Below are positions 29,200 through 37,322 of a DNA stretch of 64,000 bases, piece after piece (the first letter of the stretch is position 1; every line of letters starts with the position of its first letter). Source of the stretch: Agromyces subbeticus DSM 16689 (GTDB taxonomy: Bacteria > Actinomycetota > Actinomycetes > Actinomycetales > Microbacteriaceae); contig NZ_ATXG01000014.1 in NCBI RefSeq assembly GCF_000421565.1, positions 1 through 64,000 of the forward strand, given 5' to 3'. The notes below the pieces were generated by a model. That model made no database searches. It was not told the DNA's origin and saw only the letters and a program-made list of their open reading frames with translations. A program made the translations under genes and the position numbers.

Positions 29200-30504
29200 G
29201 TGGATCAGCCCGCCCTCGCCCGACGACTCGGACTCCGCGATGCTGTCGCGATCGGCCTGGCGGCCATGATCGGGGCGGGCGTCTTCGCGGCATTCGCCCC
29301 CGCGGCCGAGGCAGCCGGCGCGGGCCTGCTTGTCGGTCTCGCGATCGCCGCCTTCGTCGCGTTCGCGAATGCGAGTTCGACGGCGCAGCTCGCGGCCCGG
29401 TATCCCGAGTCGGGCGGCGCCTATCGTTACGGCCGCGAGCGGCTGGGCGAATGGCCCGGGTTCCTCGCCGGGTGGAGCTTCGTGATCGGCAAGACCGCGA
29501 GTTGCGCGGCGATGGCGATCACCTTCGCCGCCTATCTCGCACCGGTCGAGTGGCAACGACCGCTCGCGGTCACTGCGGTGATCGTCCTGGCCGCCGTGAA
29601 CCTGCGCGGCATCACCCGCACCGCCCGCGCGGCGACCGTCATCGTCATCGGCGTGCTGCTCGTGCTCGGCCTCGTGGTCGTGGCGGGCGTCACCACCGTG
29701 TTCGGTGGCGCCGCGAGCGCAGCGGGCGCCGCCGGCGGAGACTCGCTGTTCGGCGCCGGACTGTTCGATCAGGGCTGGCTCGGCATCCTGCAGTCGGCGG
29801 GCCTCCTGTTCTTCGCCTTCGCCGGCTACGCCCGCATCGCAACGCTCGGCGAAGAGGTGCGCGAACCCGCCCACACGATTCCGAGAGCGGTCGGCATCGC
29901 GCTCGGCATCGCGGTCGTCGTCTACGCGGCCGTCGGCGCCGCGGCACTCGTCGCCCTCGGGGCTGATCGGCTCGCGGCATCCGTCGCCCCGCTCGTCGAC
30001 GTCGTCGGCGCAGCCGGGTGGCAGTGGGCGCAGCCGATCGTGCGCGTCGGGGCCGCGGTCGCCGCCCTCGGCGCGCTGCTCGCCCTCATCGCCGGCATCG
30101 GTCGCACCTCGCTCGCGATGGCGAGAGACGGCGAGCTGCCCCGGCCGCTCGCCCGGGTGCATCCGCGCTTCCAGGTGCCGCACATCGCCGAGATCGCGGT
30201 CGCACTCGTCATCATCGTGCTCGTGATCACCGTCGACCTGCGCGGGGCCATCGGGTTCTCGTCGTTCGGCGTGCTGCTCTACTACTTCGTCGCGAACGTC
30301 GCGGCGATCACCCAGCCCGCGCGCGAGCGGCGTGTACCGCGTGCACTCTCGGTGGCCGGTGCGGTCGGATGTCTCGTGCTCGTGGCCACCCTTCCGCTCG
30401 TCTCGCTCGCGGCGGGCGTGGGCGTGCTCGCCGTCGGCGCCCTGATCCGGCTCGTCGTGCGCGGGGTGCGCTCGCGTCGAGGGCCGCGGGGCGGCCGCGC
30501 GTAG
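29200..30504 (+). CDS. APC-family amino acid permease
   Basis: A 434-residue protein with about 12 membrane helices. The APC family signature is in helix 1 (GLAAMIGAGVFAAFAPAAEA) and around PESGGAYRYGRERLGEWPGFLAGWSFVIGK. It is a secondary transporter for amino acids or amines; the substrate is not predictable. GTG at 29200 follows GTAGGGTG. A hexapeptide-repeat carbonic anhydrase-like gene follows after 9 bp. Confidence 0.88.
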   Translation: MDQPALARRLGLRDAVAIGLAAMIGAGVFAAFAPAAEAAGAGLLVGLAIAAFVAFANASSTAQLAARYPESGGAYRYGRERLGEWPGFLAGWSFVIGKTASCAAMAITFAAYLAPVEWQRPLAVTAVIVLAAVNLRGITRTARAATVIVIGVLLVLGLVVVAGVTTVFGGAASAAGAAGGDSLFGAGLFDQGWLGILQSAGLLFFAFAGYARIATLGEEVREPAHTIPRAVGIALGIAVVVYAAVGAAALVALGADRLAASVAPLVDVVGAAGWQWAQPIVRVGAAVAALGALLALIAGIGRTSLAMARDGELPRPLARVHPRFQVPHIAEIAVALVIIVLVITVDLRGAIGFSSFGVLLYYFVANVAAITQPARERRVPRALSVAGAVGCLVLVATLPLVSLAAGVGVLAVGALIRLVVRGVRSRRGPRGGRA

Positions 30505-30513
30505 GCTGTCGGC

Positions 30514-31050
30514 ATGCCTGCAGATCCTTCGGCCCGCATCCTCACGATCGCTGGGGTGGCCGCCCCCGTGCTCGACGAGACGGCGTTCGTCGCGGCAGGA
30601 GCGGTGGTCGTCGGCGACGTGCGCCTCGCCGCCGGGTCGAGTGTCTGGTACAACGCCGTGCTGCGCGCCGAGGCCGAGCCGATCGTCATCGGCGAGAACG
30701 CGAACCTGCAAGACACCGTCGTCGGGCACGTCGATGCGGGCTACCCGCTGACCGTCGGCCGTGGCGTCTCGGTGGGCCACGGCGCCGTGCTGCACGGCTG
30801 CACGATCGAAGACGACTGCCTCATCGGCATGAGCGCCACGGTGCTGAACGGCGCCGTGATCGGCGCCGGCTCGCTCGTCGCCGCCGGTGCAGTGGTGCTC
30901 GAGGGCACGGTCGTGCCACCGGGGTCGCTCGTGGCGGGCGTGCCGGCCAAGGTGCGCCGAGAGCTCAGCGACGTCGAGCGCGCGGGCATCCAGCGCAACG
31001 CCGCGGCCTACCTGCGCCACGTCGAGGAGCATTCCGCGCCGGTCGACTGA
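30514..31050 (+). CDS. Gamma-carbonic anhydrase-family protein
   Basis: The 178-residue left-handed beta-helix protein has hexapeptide repeats and the three zinc ligands His72 (VVGHVDAG), His89 and His94 (VGHGAVLHGC), with Gln66 and Asp67 (LQDT) also conserved. Family members are trimers that hydrate CO2 or, in other branches, act as acyl-CoA transferases (PaaY-like). The 9-bp gap to the permease suggests cotranscription. Catalysis is likely but not certain. Confidence 0.85.
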   Translation: MPADPSARILTIAGVAAPVLDETAFVAAGAVVVGDVRLAAGSSVWYNAVLRAEAEPIVIGENANLQDTVVGHVDAGYPLTVGRGVSVGHGAVLHGCTIEDDCLIGMSATVLNGAVIGAGSLVAAGAVVLEGTVVPPGSLVAGVPAKVRRELSDVERAGIQRNAAAYLRHVEEHSAPVD

Positions 31051-31082
31051 TGTCGGGCGGGCACCGGGGGCGCGGGGGGCGG

Positions 31083-32540
31083 CTACGCCTCGAGCGGGCC
31101 CGAGCGGTACTCCAGCACGCGCTTGCGCACCGCACGGGCGCGACGCACGAGCCAGCGGGCGGGAATCGCGACCAGCATCGAGAGCGCGCCCGCGAGCGAG
31201 CGGTCGTGCGCGCCGAGCATGCGCTTGCGCTCGAACGATCGGCGCAACGCCCCGCCGGTGAGGTTGTACGCGCGGTCGCGCGGGCGCAGCGCGGCGGCTG
31301 AGCGCTGCTCGAGCAACGCGTCGAGGCGGCCCCTCCAGTCATCGTGCTCACGACCGTGGAAGTAGTTGTCGACGAGCCACTCCGCGTTCGGCGAGCGCAA
31401 CGACCAATCGGCCAGCGCGTCGGCGCCGCCGAAGAATCCGCTGCCCTCGAACACGGTGTTGATGAGCTTCGGCGTGACGCCGAACTCGTCGACGAGTAGC
31501 ACCGGCAACCCCGTCGCCACGGCCTCGAGCACCGCCGTCGAGCTCACCGTCACGAGGCCGGCGGCTCCGGCCAGGTGCCGCGACATCGGGCCGTCCTCGA
31601 CGACGAGATTGGGCGGCAGCGTTCCGCCGAGCACGTGCCGCACCTCGGCGTCGGCGAGCAGTTCGGCGAAGTCGAACGCCTCGGCGTGGGTCTGCGCCTC
31701 CCCCCGGCGGGCGCGCACCTTGATGACGACCCGCCGGCCCGGCCGATGCCGGGCGGCATCCGCGAGCCAGCCGAGCAGTCGCACACGATCCTCGCGCTCG
31801 GCGGGCACCTTGGCCTGGGCAGCGAAGACGAGATCGCCGGCAGGTCGGACGGATGCGAGATCCGCGACCGATGCGACATCCGTGCCGGCCGCGACATCCG
31901 TGCCGGCCGACGCCGTCGTCGGCGCGTCCGACAGCGCCAGAACATCCGGCAGGAACGGCAGGGTGGCGAGGCCGAAGTCGACGGCGACCCCGAGTCGATC
32001 GGCGTTCGCCCGGAACTCGCGCACCTCGCGGTGGCTGTGCAGCACGATGAGGTCGACCTGCTCGCGGTAGATGATCGCTTTCGGCTCTGCAGGGATCGTG
32101 AGCCCCGGGAAGCCGCTCACGAGCACCGGGCGATCGGGCAAGCCCGCCACGATGGGAGCGACGACCCGCACGAGCGGTCCCCGCAGTGCGAGCAGCACCG
32201 CATCGGGGCGCGTCAGCGCGAGTCGCGCGGTCAGCTGCTCGAGGCTCAGCGCCGGCACGTCGCCGACTGCGAATAACGTTCCGGCGAGCGCGGAGGCGAG
32301 CTGCCGTGCGCTCGGCTGCACGGGCGTCTGCAGCACCACGAGCTCGGCGTGCCAGTGCGCAGCGAGGCGCGACGCGAAGGCGGCACCCCACTTCACGTAG
32401 GAGTCGGAGTCGGCGATCACGAGCATGCGGGCGGGCGAGGCCACGTATGCCGCGGCCGACAGCACCCCCGCGGCATCCGTGCCCACCTCGTTCCCGTCGC
32501 CGAGGCGGCGCCCGTCTCCGAGGTCGTGCCCGTCGCTCAC
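31083..32540 (-). CDS. Putative glycosyltransferase (DUF6716-like) in nonulosonate operon
   Basis: The 485-residue protein has a GT-B-like pattern: an N-terminal Rossmann-like half (ARMLVIADSDSYVKWGAAFA, VLVSGFPGLTIPAEP) and a C-terminal half with GPMSRHLAGAAGLVTVSSTA and VLEAVATGLPVLLVDEFGV, the sort of loop that binds a nucleotide-sugar donor. An alanine-rich insert has three degenerate GTDVA units. The C-terminus is basic (RRARAVRKRVLEYR). It overlaps neuB by 4 bp, so it probably transfers the CMP-activated sugar onto a cell-wall or surface glycan. No N-terminal signal is present. Confidence 0.7.
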   Translation of the reverse strand: MSDGHDLGDGRRLGDGNEVGTDAAGVLSAAAYVASPARMLVIADSDSYVKWGAAFASRLAAHWHAELVVLQTPVQPSARQLASALAGTLFAVGDVPALSLEQLTARLALTRPDAVLLALRGPLVRVVAPIVAGLPDRPVLVSGFPGLTIPAEPKAIIYREQVDLIVLHSHREVREFRANADRLGVAVDFGLATLPFLPDVLALSDAPTTASAGTDVAAGTDVASVADLASVRPAGDLVFAAQAKVPAEREDRVRLLGWLADAARHRPGRRVVIKVRARRGEAQTHAEAFDFAELLADAEVRHVLGGTLPPNLVVEDGPMSRHLAGAAGLVTVSSTAVLEAVATGLPVLLVDEFGVTPKLINTVFEGSGFFGGADALADWSLRSPNAEWLVDNYFHGREHDDWRGRLDALLEQRSAAALRPRDRAYNLTGGALRRSFERKRMLGAHDRSLAGALSMLVAIPARWLVRRARAVRKRVLEYRSGPLEA

Positions 32541-33412
32541 AGTGCGGGAACTCGGCGGAGCTTTGCGCGCGGCGCCTCTTCACCGGGGAACACTCGCTTC
32601 ACGCCGTCGCCCATCGCCTCGCCGATCACGCGGATGTCGCGCACGAGGTGATCGAACCCGGTCGGCTCGAGCGATGCCGCCTGGTCGGAGCCCCACATGG
32701 CGCGGTCGAGCGTGATGTGGCGTTCCACCGCGACCGCGCCGAGTGCCACCGCGGCGAGCGAGATCTGCAGGCCGCGCTCGTGACCCGAGTAGCCGATCGG
32801 CACGCCCTGGTAGCGACCGCGCAGCGTCTCGATCGTGCGCAGGTTCGCCTCCTCGGGCGGCATCGGGTAGCTCGAGGTCGCATGCAGCATGACGAGCCGG
32901 TCGGTGCCGAGCGCCTCGACCGCGCGGTCGATCTCGTCGAGCGTCGACATGCCCGTCGAGAGGATCACCGGCTTGCGGGTCTGCGCGATGGCCTCGAGCA
33001 GCGCGAGGTCGGTGACCGACGCCGACGCGACCTTGTGCGCGACCACGTCGAGCCCCTCGAGGAACTCGACCGAGGGCACGTCCCACGGCGAGGCGAACCA
33101 GTCGATGCCGGCGCGCAGCGCATACGAGGCGATCTCGAGGTACTCGGCCTCGCCGAACTCGACCCGGCGCCGGTAGTCGAGGTAGCTCATCGTGCCCCAC
33201 GGCGTCTCCCGCGGCACGTCGCGCATGTGCTCGGGCGTCGCGATCTCGGGCGTGCGCTTCTGGAACTTCACGGCCTGAGCGCCCGATTCGACGGCCACGT
33301 CGATGAGGCGCTTGGCGATCTCGACGTCGCCGTTGTGGTTCAGGCCGATCTCGCCGATGACGTAGACGGGGTACTCGGCGCCGATCATCGATCGGCCGAT
33401 GCGCACGGACAT
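32537..33412 (-). CDS. neuB: NeuB-type nonulosonic acid synthase lacking SAF domain
   Basis: The 291-residue TIM-barrel enzyme has the NeuB motifs YVIGEIGLNHNGDVEIAKRL, AVKFQKRTPE, KVASASVTD, ILSTGMSTLDEI and GYSGHERG. It would condense phosphoenolpyruvate with an N-acyl hexosamine to form a nine-carbon acid. The ATG at 33412 has AGGGAG 6 nt upstream; an ATG at 33427 overlaps the upstream stop. Classical NeuB is about 345 residues with a C-terminal antifreeze-like SAF domain, which is missing here. Whether the product is Neu5Ac, Kdn or another acid is open. Confidence 0.85.
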   Translation of the reverse strand: MSVRIGRSMIGAEYPVYVIGEIGLNHNGDVEIAKRLIDVAVESGAQAVKFQKRTPEIATPEHMRDVPRETPWGTMSYLDYRRRVEFGEAEYLEIASYALRAGIDWFASPWDVPSVEFLEGLDVVAHKVASASVTDLALLEAIAQTRKPVILSTGMSTLDEIDRAVEALGTDRLVMLHATSSYPMPPEEANLRTIETLRGRYQGVPIGYSGHERGLQISLAAVALGAVAVERHITLDRAMWGSDQAASLEPTGFDHLVRDIRVIGEAMGDGVKRVFPGEEAPRAKLRRVPAL

Positions 33413-33423
33413 GTGGTTCTCCC

Positions 33424-34812
33424 TCATTCGGAATCGCGCGGGTGCGCAGGGTCGGCGGTGGTGCTCACGGCAGGTCGCGCGTCGGAGCGCACGCTGCGCG
33501 CGCCGGTCGCAGCAGCCGCACGGGCGGCGAGGATCAGGTCGGCGAGCTCGCGCACGGCACCGTGCCCACCCGGCTGCGTGAGCACGTGGCGTGCCGCGGC
33601 GAGAGCGTCGGGCGCGGCATCCGGAACCGCGATCGGCCAGCCGACGAGCTCGAGCGCGGGCAGGTCGCCGCGATCGTTGCCGAGGTAGGCGATGCGGTCG
33701 AGTGGGATGCCGCGGTTCGCGGCCCACTCGCGCAGCACAGCGCCCTTCTCGTCGACGCCCTGCGCGCACTCGACCCCGAGCTTCTCGGCGCGGCGGCCGA
33801 CCACGGGGTTCTCCTCGGCCGAGAGGATCAGCACCGGGATGCCCGCTCTGCGCAGCCGTGAGATGCCGTGACCGTCGCTGCGGCTCACCCGCACCGATTC
33901 GCGGCCGAGCTGGTCGACCATGACGGTGTCGTCGGTGTGCACGCCATCGAAGTCGGTGACGAGCGCGTCGACCTCGATGAGCGGTTGCGACCCGGCGGCG
34001 ATCGGCCCACGACCGGATGCCGCGATCCCGCGATCCACGTGAGCGGCGAGGGCCCTGGCGCGCTCGAGGTCGGCGAGGTCGTCGATCTCGATGGCGTGGT
34101 CGGCGTCGACCGGCTGGATGCCGACGCGGCCGAAGAACCGGTGTCCGGCCGCACGAAACCCGTCGGTGCCGAAGACGTAGAACGCCCCGGTCTCGCGGTA
34201 CTCGGGCTCGCGTTCCTGCCGCATCAGGCGCGCGGCCGAGTCGTGGTTCACCCCGACGGCGCTTTCGGCACTCGGGTCGTCGCGCCAGAGGAAGACGTGC
34301 GAGGGCGCGGCAGCGAACACGACGTCGCGTTCGCCCGACGCGACACAGTCGATCGCGGCGTCGAGGTCAGCGGGGTCGATGAACGGCGAGGTCGCCTGAA
34401 TGAACACGGTCACGGCGAGGGCCGGCTCGAGCCCGTCGAAGACGTCGAGCGCGTCGAGCGCGTCGAGCGCGTGCAGCAGCGCCGACTCGCTCGAGACGCG
34501 ACCCCCGGCGAGGTCGGCCGGCCGGTCGACGACCTCGGCGCCGGCCGAGCGAGCGGCATCGGCGATCTCGACATCGTCGGTCGTGACGACGACGCGGGCG
34601 ATGCGATCGGCGGCGAGCGCGGCCCGCACGGCGCGCGCGACGAGCGGCACCCCGCCCACCCGCGCCAGGTTCTTGCCGGGCAGGCCGACCGAGCCGCCGC
34701 GCGCGGGGATGATCGCCGTCGCTCGTGCGGTCGCAGCGACTGCCGTCACGTCGGCGACGGCCGGAACCGCCGCCGGGGCGGCCGGTGCATCGACGAGTTC
34801 GGCGCTGGCCAT
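33424..34812 (-). CDS. neuA: CMP-nonulosonate synthetase fused to KdsC-like HAD phosphatase
   Basis: The 462-residue protein has two enzymes in series. Residues about 30-265 are a cytidylyltransferase (AIIPARGGSVGLPGKNLARV, FIQATSPFIDPADLD, REPEYRETGAFYVF). Residues about 285-435 are a HAD phosphatase (TDFDGVHTDD, SRSDGHGISRLRRAGI, LSAEENPVVGRRAEKL, GNDRGDLP) as in KdsC or the C-terminal half of animal CMAS. The phosphatase would act on the nonulosonate-9-phosphate before activation with CTP. A GTCGAGCGC repeat encodes LDALDAL at 34440-34470. The stop overlaps the upstream neuB ATG. Confidence 0.88.
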   Translation of the reverse strand: MASAELVDAPAAPAAVPAVADVTAVAATARATAIIPARGGSVGLPGKNLARVGGVPLVARAVRAALAADRIARVVVTTDDVEIADAARSAGAEVVDRPADLAGGRVSSESALLHALDALDALDVFDGLEPALAVTVFIQATSPFIDPADLDAAIDCVASGERDVVFAAAPSHVFLWRDDPSAESAVGVNHDSAARLMRQEREPEYRETGAFYVFGTDGFRAAGHRFFGRVGIQPVDADHAIEIDDLADLERARALAAHVDRGIAASGRGPIAAGSQPLIEVDALVTDFDGVHTDDTVMVDQLGRESVRVSRSDGHGISRLRRAGIPVLILSAEENPVVGRRAEKLGVECAQGVDEKGAVLREWAANRGIPLDRIAYLGNDRGDLPALELVGWPIAVPDAAPDALAAARHVLTQPGGHGAVRELADLILAARAAAATGARSVRSDARPAVSTTADPAHPRDSE

Positions 34813-34840
34813 GGCGCGAAGCTACGCGCGCAAGACGGCC

Positions 34841-34869
34841 GCCCGGTGCACGAGTGGTGAACACCGGGC
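34841..34869 (-). terminator. Terminator after folD
   Basis: GCCCGGTG (34841-34848) and CACCGGGC (34862-34869) form an 8-bp stem with a 13-nt loop, 15 bp downstream of folD on its strand. It separates the glyA-folD unit from the nonulosonate operon. Confidence 0.65.
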
Positions 34870-34883
34870 GACCGGCAGGTCGA

Positions 34884-35768
34884 CTACCGGTGCAGGCGCT
34901 GTTCGGCGGCCTTCACGACGTTCGCGAGCAGCATGGCGCGGGTCATCGGCCCGACGCCGCCCGGGTTCGGCGACAGGTGCCCGGCGACCTCTGCCACAGC
35001 GGGATCGACGTCGCCCGTGAGCTTGCCCTTGCCGGTGTCGTCGTCTTGCACGCGCGTGATGCCCACGTCGAGCACGGCGGCGCCCGGCTTGATCCACTCG
35101 GCCTTCACGAGGTGCGGAACGCCGACGGCGGCCACGACGATGTCGGCACGTCGCACCTCGGCGGCGAGGTCTTCGGTGCGCGAGTGGGTGAGCGTGACCG
35201 TCGCGTCGAGCCCCTTGCGGGTGAAGAGCAGGCCGAGCGGGCGCCCGACCGTCAGGCCCCGGCCGATCACCGTGACGTGACGCCCTCGAATGGGCACGTC
35301 GTAGCGACGCAGCATCTCGACGATGCCGGCCGGTGTGCACGGCAGCGGCGACTGCAGCTCGCCCTCGATGCCGAGCACGAGCCTGCCGAGGTTCGTCGGG
35401 TGCAGCCCGTCGGCGTCTTTGTCGGGGTCGATGAGCTCGAGCATCGCGTTCTCATCGTGCCCGGCCGGCAACGGCAGCTGCACGATGTAGCCCGTGACCT
35501 CGGGCGACGAGTTGAGGTCGCGGATCGCGGCCCGCACGTCGGCCGTGGTGGCCGAGGCCGGCAGGTCGATGCGAATCGACTCGATGCCGACCTCGGCGCA
35601 GTCGCGGTGCTTGCCCGCGACGTACGACCGCGAGCCCGGATCGTCGCCCACGAGGAGCGTGCCGAGCCCCGGCACGACGCCATGCGCCTTGAGCAACTGG
35701 ATGCGCGAGGCGAGCTCGGACTTGACGGCCGACGCCGTGGCGACGCCGTCGAGGGTGATCGCGGTCAT
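34884..35768 (-). CDS. folD: Bifunctional methylenetetrahydrofolate dehydrogenase/cyclohydrolase
   Basis: The 294-residue protein has the FolD motifs: catalytic Lys53 in [29 protein letters not shown] near 96, [11 protein letters not shown], and the NADP loop [18 protein letters not shown]. It interconverts methylene-, methenyl- and 10-formyl-THF. It lies 8 bp after glyA in one transcript, downstream of a ZTP riboswitch, which fits control by the folate/purine alarmone ZTP. Confidence 0.96.
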   Translation of the reverse strand: MTAITLDGVATASAVKSELASRIQLLKAHGVVPGLGTLLVGDDPGSRSYVAGKHRDCAEVGIESIRIDLPASATTADVRAAIRDLNSSPEVTGYIVQLPLPAGHDENAMLELIDPDKDADGLHPTNLGRLVLGIEGELQSPLPCTPAGIVEMLRRYDVPIRGRHVTVIGRGLTVGRPLGLLFTRKGLDATVTLTHSRTEDLAAEVRRADIVVAAVGVPHLVKAEWIKPGAAVLDVGITRVQDDDTGKGKLTGDVDPAVAEVAGHLSPNPGGVGPMTRAMLLANVVKAAEQRLHR

Positions 35769-35776
35769 CGGAATCC

Positions 35777-37051
35777 CTACTGCGTGAGGCCCGGGTACAG
35801 CGGGAACGCCGCCGTGAGGGCTTCGACGCGGGAACGGAGCGTCGCAACATCCGCTTCGCCCTGCAATGCCAGCGCGATGATGTCGGCGACCTCGGTGAAC
35901 TCGACGTCGCCGAAGCCGCGGGTCGCGAGCGCCGGCGTGCCGATGCGCAGGCCGGAGGTGACCATGGGCGGGCGCGGATCGAACGGCACGGCGTTGCGGT
36001 TCACCGTGATGAGCGCCGCGTGCAGGAGGTCTTCGGCCTGCTGGCCGTCGATCTTCGAGTTGCGGAGGTCGGCGAGCACGAGGTGCACGTCGGTGCCGCC
36101 CGTGAGCACGTCGATGCCGGCAGCACGCGAGTCGTCGGAGGTGAGGCGTGCCGCGAGGATCTGCGCACCGCGGATGGTGCGCTCCTGGCGGTTCTTGAAC
36201 TCCTCGGATGCCGCGATCTTGAACGCCGTGGCCTTCGCCGCGATCACGTGCATGAGCGGGCCGCCCTGCTGGCCCGGGAACACGTTGGAGTTGAGCTTCT
36301 TCGCGAGCTCGGTGTCGCGCGCGACGATGAAGCCCGAGCGGGGGCCGCCGATCGTCTTGTGCACGGTCGACGAGACCACGTCGGCGTGCGGCACGGGGCT
36401 CGGGTGCAGGCCCGCTGCGACGAGGCCGGCGAAGTGCGCCATGTCGACCCAGAGCTTCGCGCCGACCTCGTCGGCGATCGCGCGGAACGCGGCGAAGTCG
36501 AGGTGACGGGGGTACGCGCTCCAGCCGGCGATGATGACCTGCGGCTTGTGCTCGAGGGCCTTGTCGCGCACGACGTTCATGTCGACGAGGAACGTCTCGG
36601 GGTCGACACCGTACGAGACGGCGTTGTAGAGCTTGCCCGAGAAGTTGAGCTTCATGCCGTGCGTGAGGTGGCCGCCGTGCGCGAGCTCGAGGCCGAGGAT
36701 CGTGTCGCCGGGCGTGGCGATCGCGGAGAGCACCGCGGCGTTCGCGGTGGCGCCCGAGTGCGGCTGCACGTTGGCGTAGGCGGCGCCGAAGAGCGACTTC
36801 GCCCGCTCGATCGCGAGCGACTCGGCGACGTCGACATACTCGCAGCCGCCGTAGTAGCGGCGACCGGGGTAGCCCTCGGCGTACTTGTTGGTGAGCACGC
36901 TGCCCTGCGACTGCAACACCGAGACGGGAACGAAGTTCTCGCTCGCGATCATCTCGAGGTAGTCGCGCTGGCGACCGAGTTCGAGCTCGAGGACTTCAGC
37001 GATCTCGGGGTCGACTTCGGAAAGCGGCGCATTGAAAACGGACTCGGCCAA
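35777..37051 (-). CDS. glyA: Serine hydroxymethyltransferase
   Basis: The 424-residue PLP enzyme has [20 protein letters not shown] near the N-terminus, [12 protein letters not shown], and the Schiff-base lysine in [16 protein letters not shown]. It makes glycine and methylene-THF from serine. The TTG at 37051 is preferred because AAGGAG (37063-37058) sits 6 nt upstream; an in-frame ATG at 37066 would put that site inside codons 2-3. The 5' leader holds a ZTP riboswitch. folD follows. Confidence 0.95.
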   Translation of the reverse strand: MAESVFNAPLSEVDPEIAEVLELELGRQRDYLEMIASENFVPVSVLQSQGSVLTNKYAEGYPGRRYYGGCEYVDVAESLAIERAKSLFGAAYANVQPHSGATANAAVLSAIATPGDTILGLELAHGGHLTHGMKLNFSGKLYNAVSYGVDPETFLVDMNVVRDKALEHKPQVIIAGWSAYPRHLDFAAFRAIADEVGAKLWVDMAHFAGLVAAGLHPSPVPHADVVSSTVHKTIGGPRSGFIVARDTELAKKLNSNVFPGQQGGPLMHVIAAKATAFKIAASEEFKNRQERTIRGAQILAARLTSDDSRAAGIDVLTGGTDVHLVLADLRNSKIDGQQAEDLLHAALITVNRNAVPFDPRPPMVTSGLRIGTPALATRGFGDVEFTEVADIIALALQGEADVATLRSRVEALTAAFPLYPGLTQ

Positions 37052-37127
37052 GACTGGCTCCTTCATGACTGACTGACGGACTGCAGAGGGGTGCTGCCTC
37101 GCGCGCGCCAGCGCCGAGGTATGCGTA

Positions 37128-37204
37128 CCGGCCCAGGCGTGCGGTCGATCCGTGCCAGTCGCTCCCCGATGGTATCCATCTCAACGCCAGTCGCGACCCT
37201 CGAA
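37128..37204 (-). promoter_or_regulatory. ZTP (pfl) riboswitch of glyA-folD
   Basis: Read on the minus strand, the leader contains in order GGGTCGCGACTGGCG (37199-37185), a hairpin GATGG-ATA-CCATC (37180-37168), CGGGGAGC (37168-37161), then after a variable spacer CCGC and CGCCTGGGCC (37139-37130). This is the conserved order of the pfl motif, which binds ZTP/ZMP and precedes folate and purine genes such as glyA, folD and purH. A bulged hairpin at 37119-37097 just before the ribosome site is a candidate expression platform. Confidence 0.9.
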
Positions 37205-37322
37205 GCTTAGCAACGGATGCACCTCGATGACCACGACCGCACTGCCGCCCGGTGGCGATTCGTGCGACGATGTGAGTTAGGAATCCTTACCTTTGTTTCC
37301 CCTCCCGACCGAGCGAGGACGC

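Noticed and set aside
29134-31032. 632-codon frame antisense to the APC permease and carbonic anhydrase genes
   Set aside because: Composition is low-complexity Arg/Asp/His/Gly, it crosses two unrelated real genes and has no start context.
37277-37289. TTAGGAATCCTTA as a DtxR/IdeR iron box
   Set aside because: Only the first half resembles the 19-bp iron-box consensus, and the downstream gene is a hexosaminidase without an iron link.
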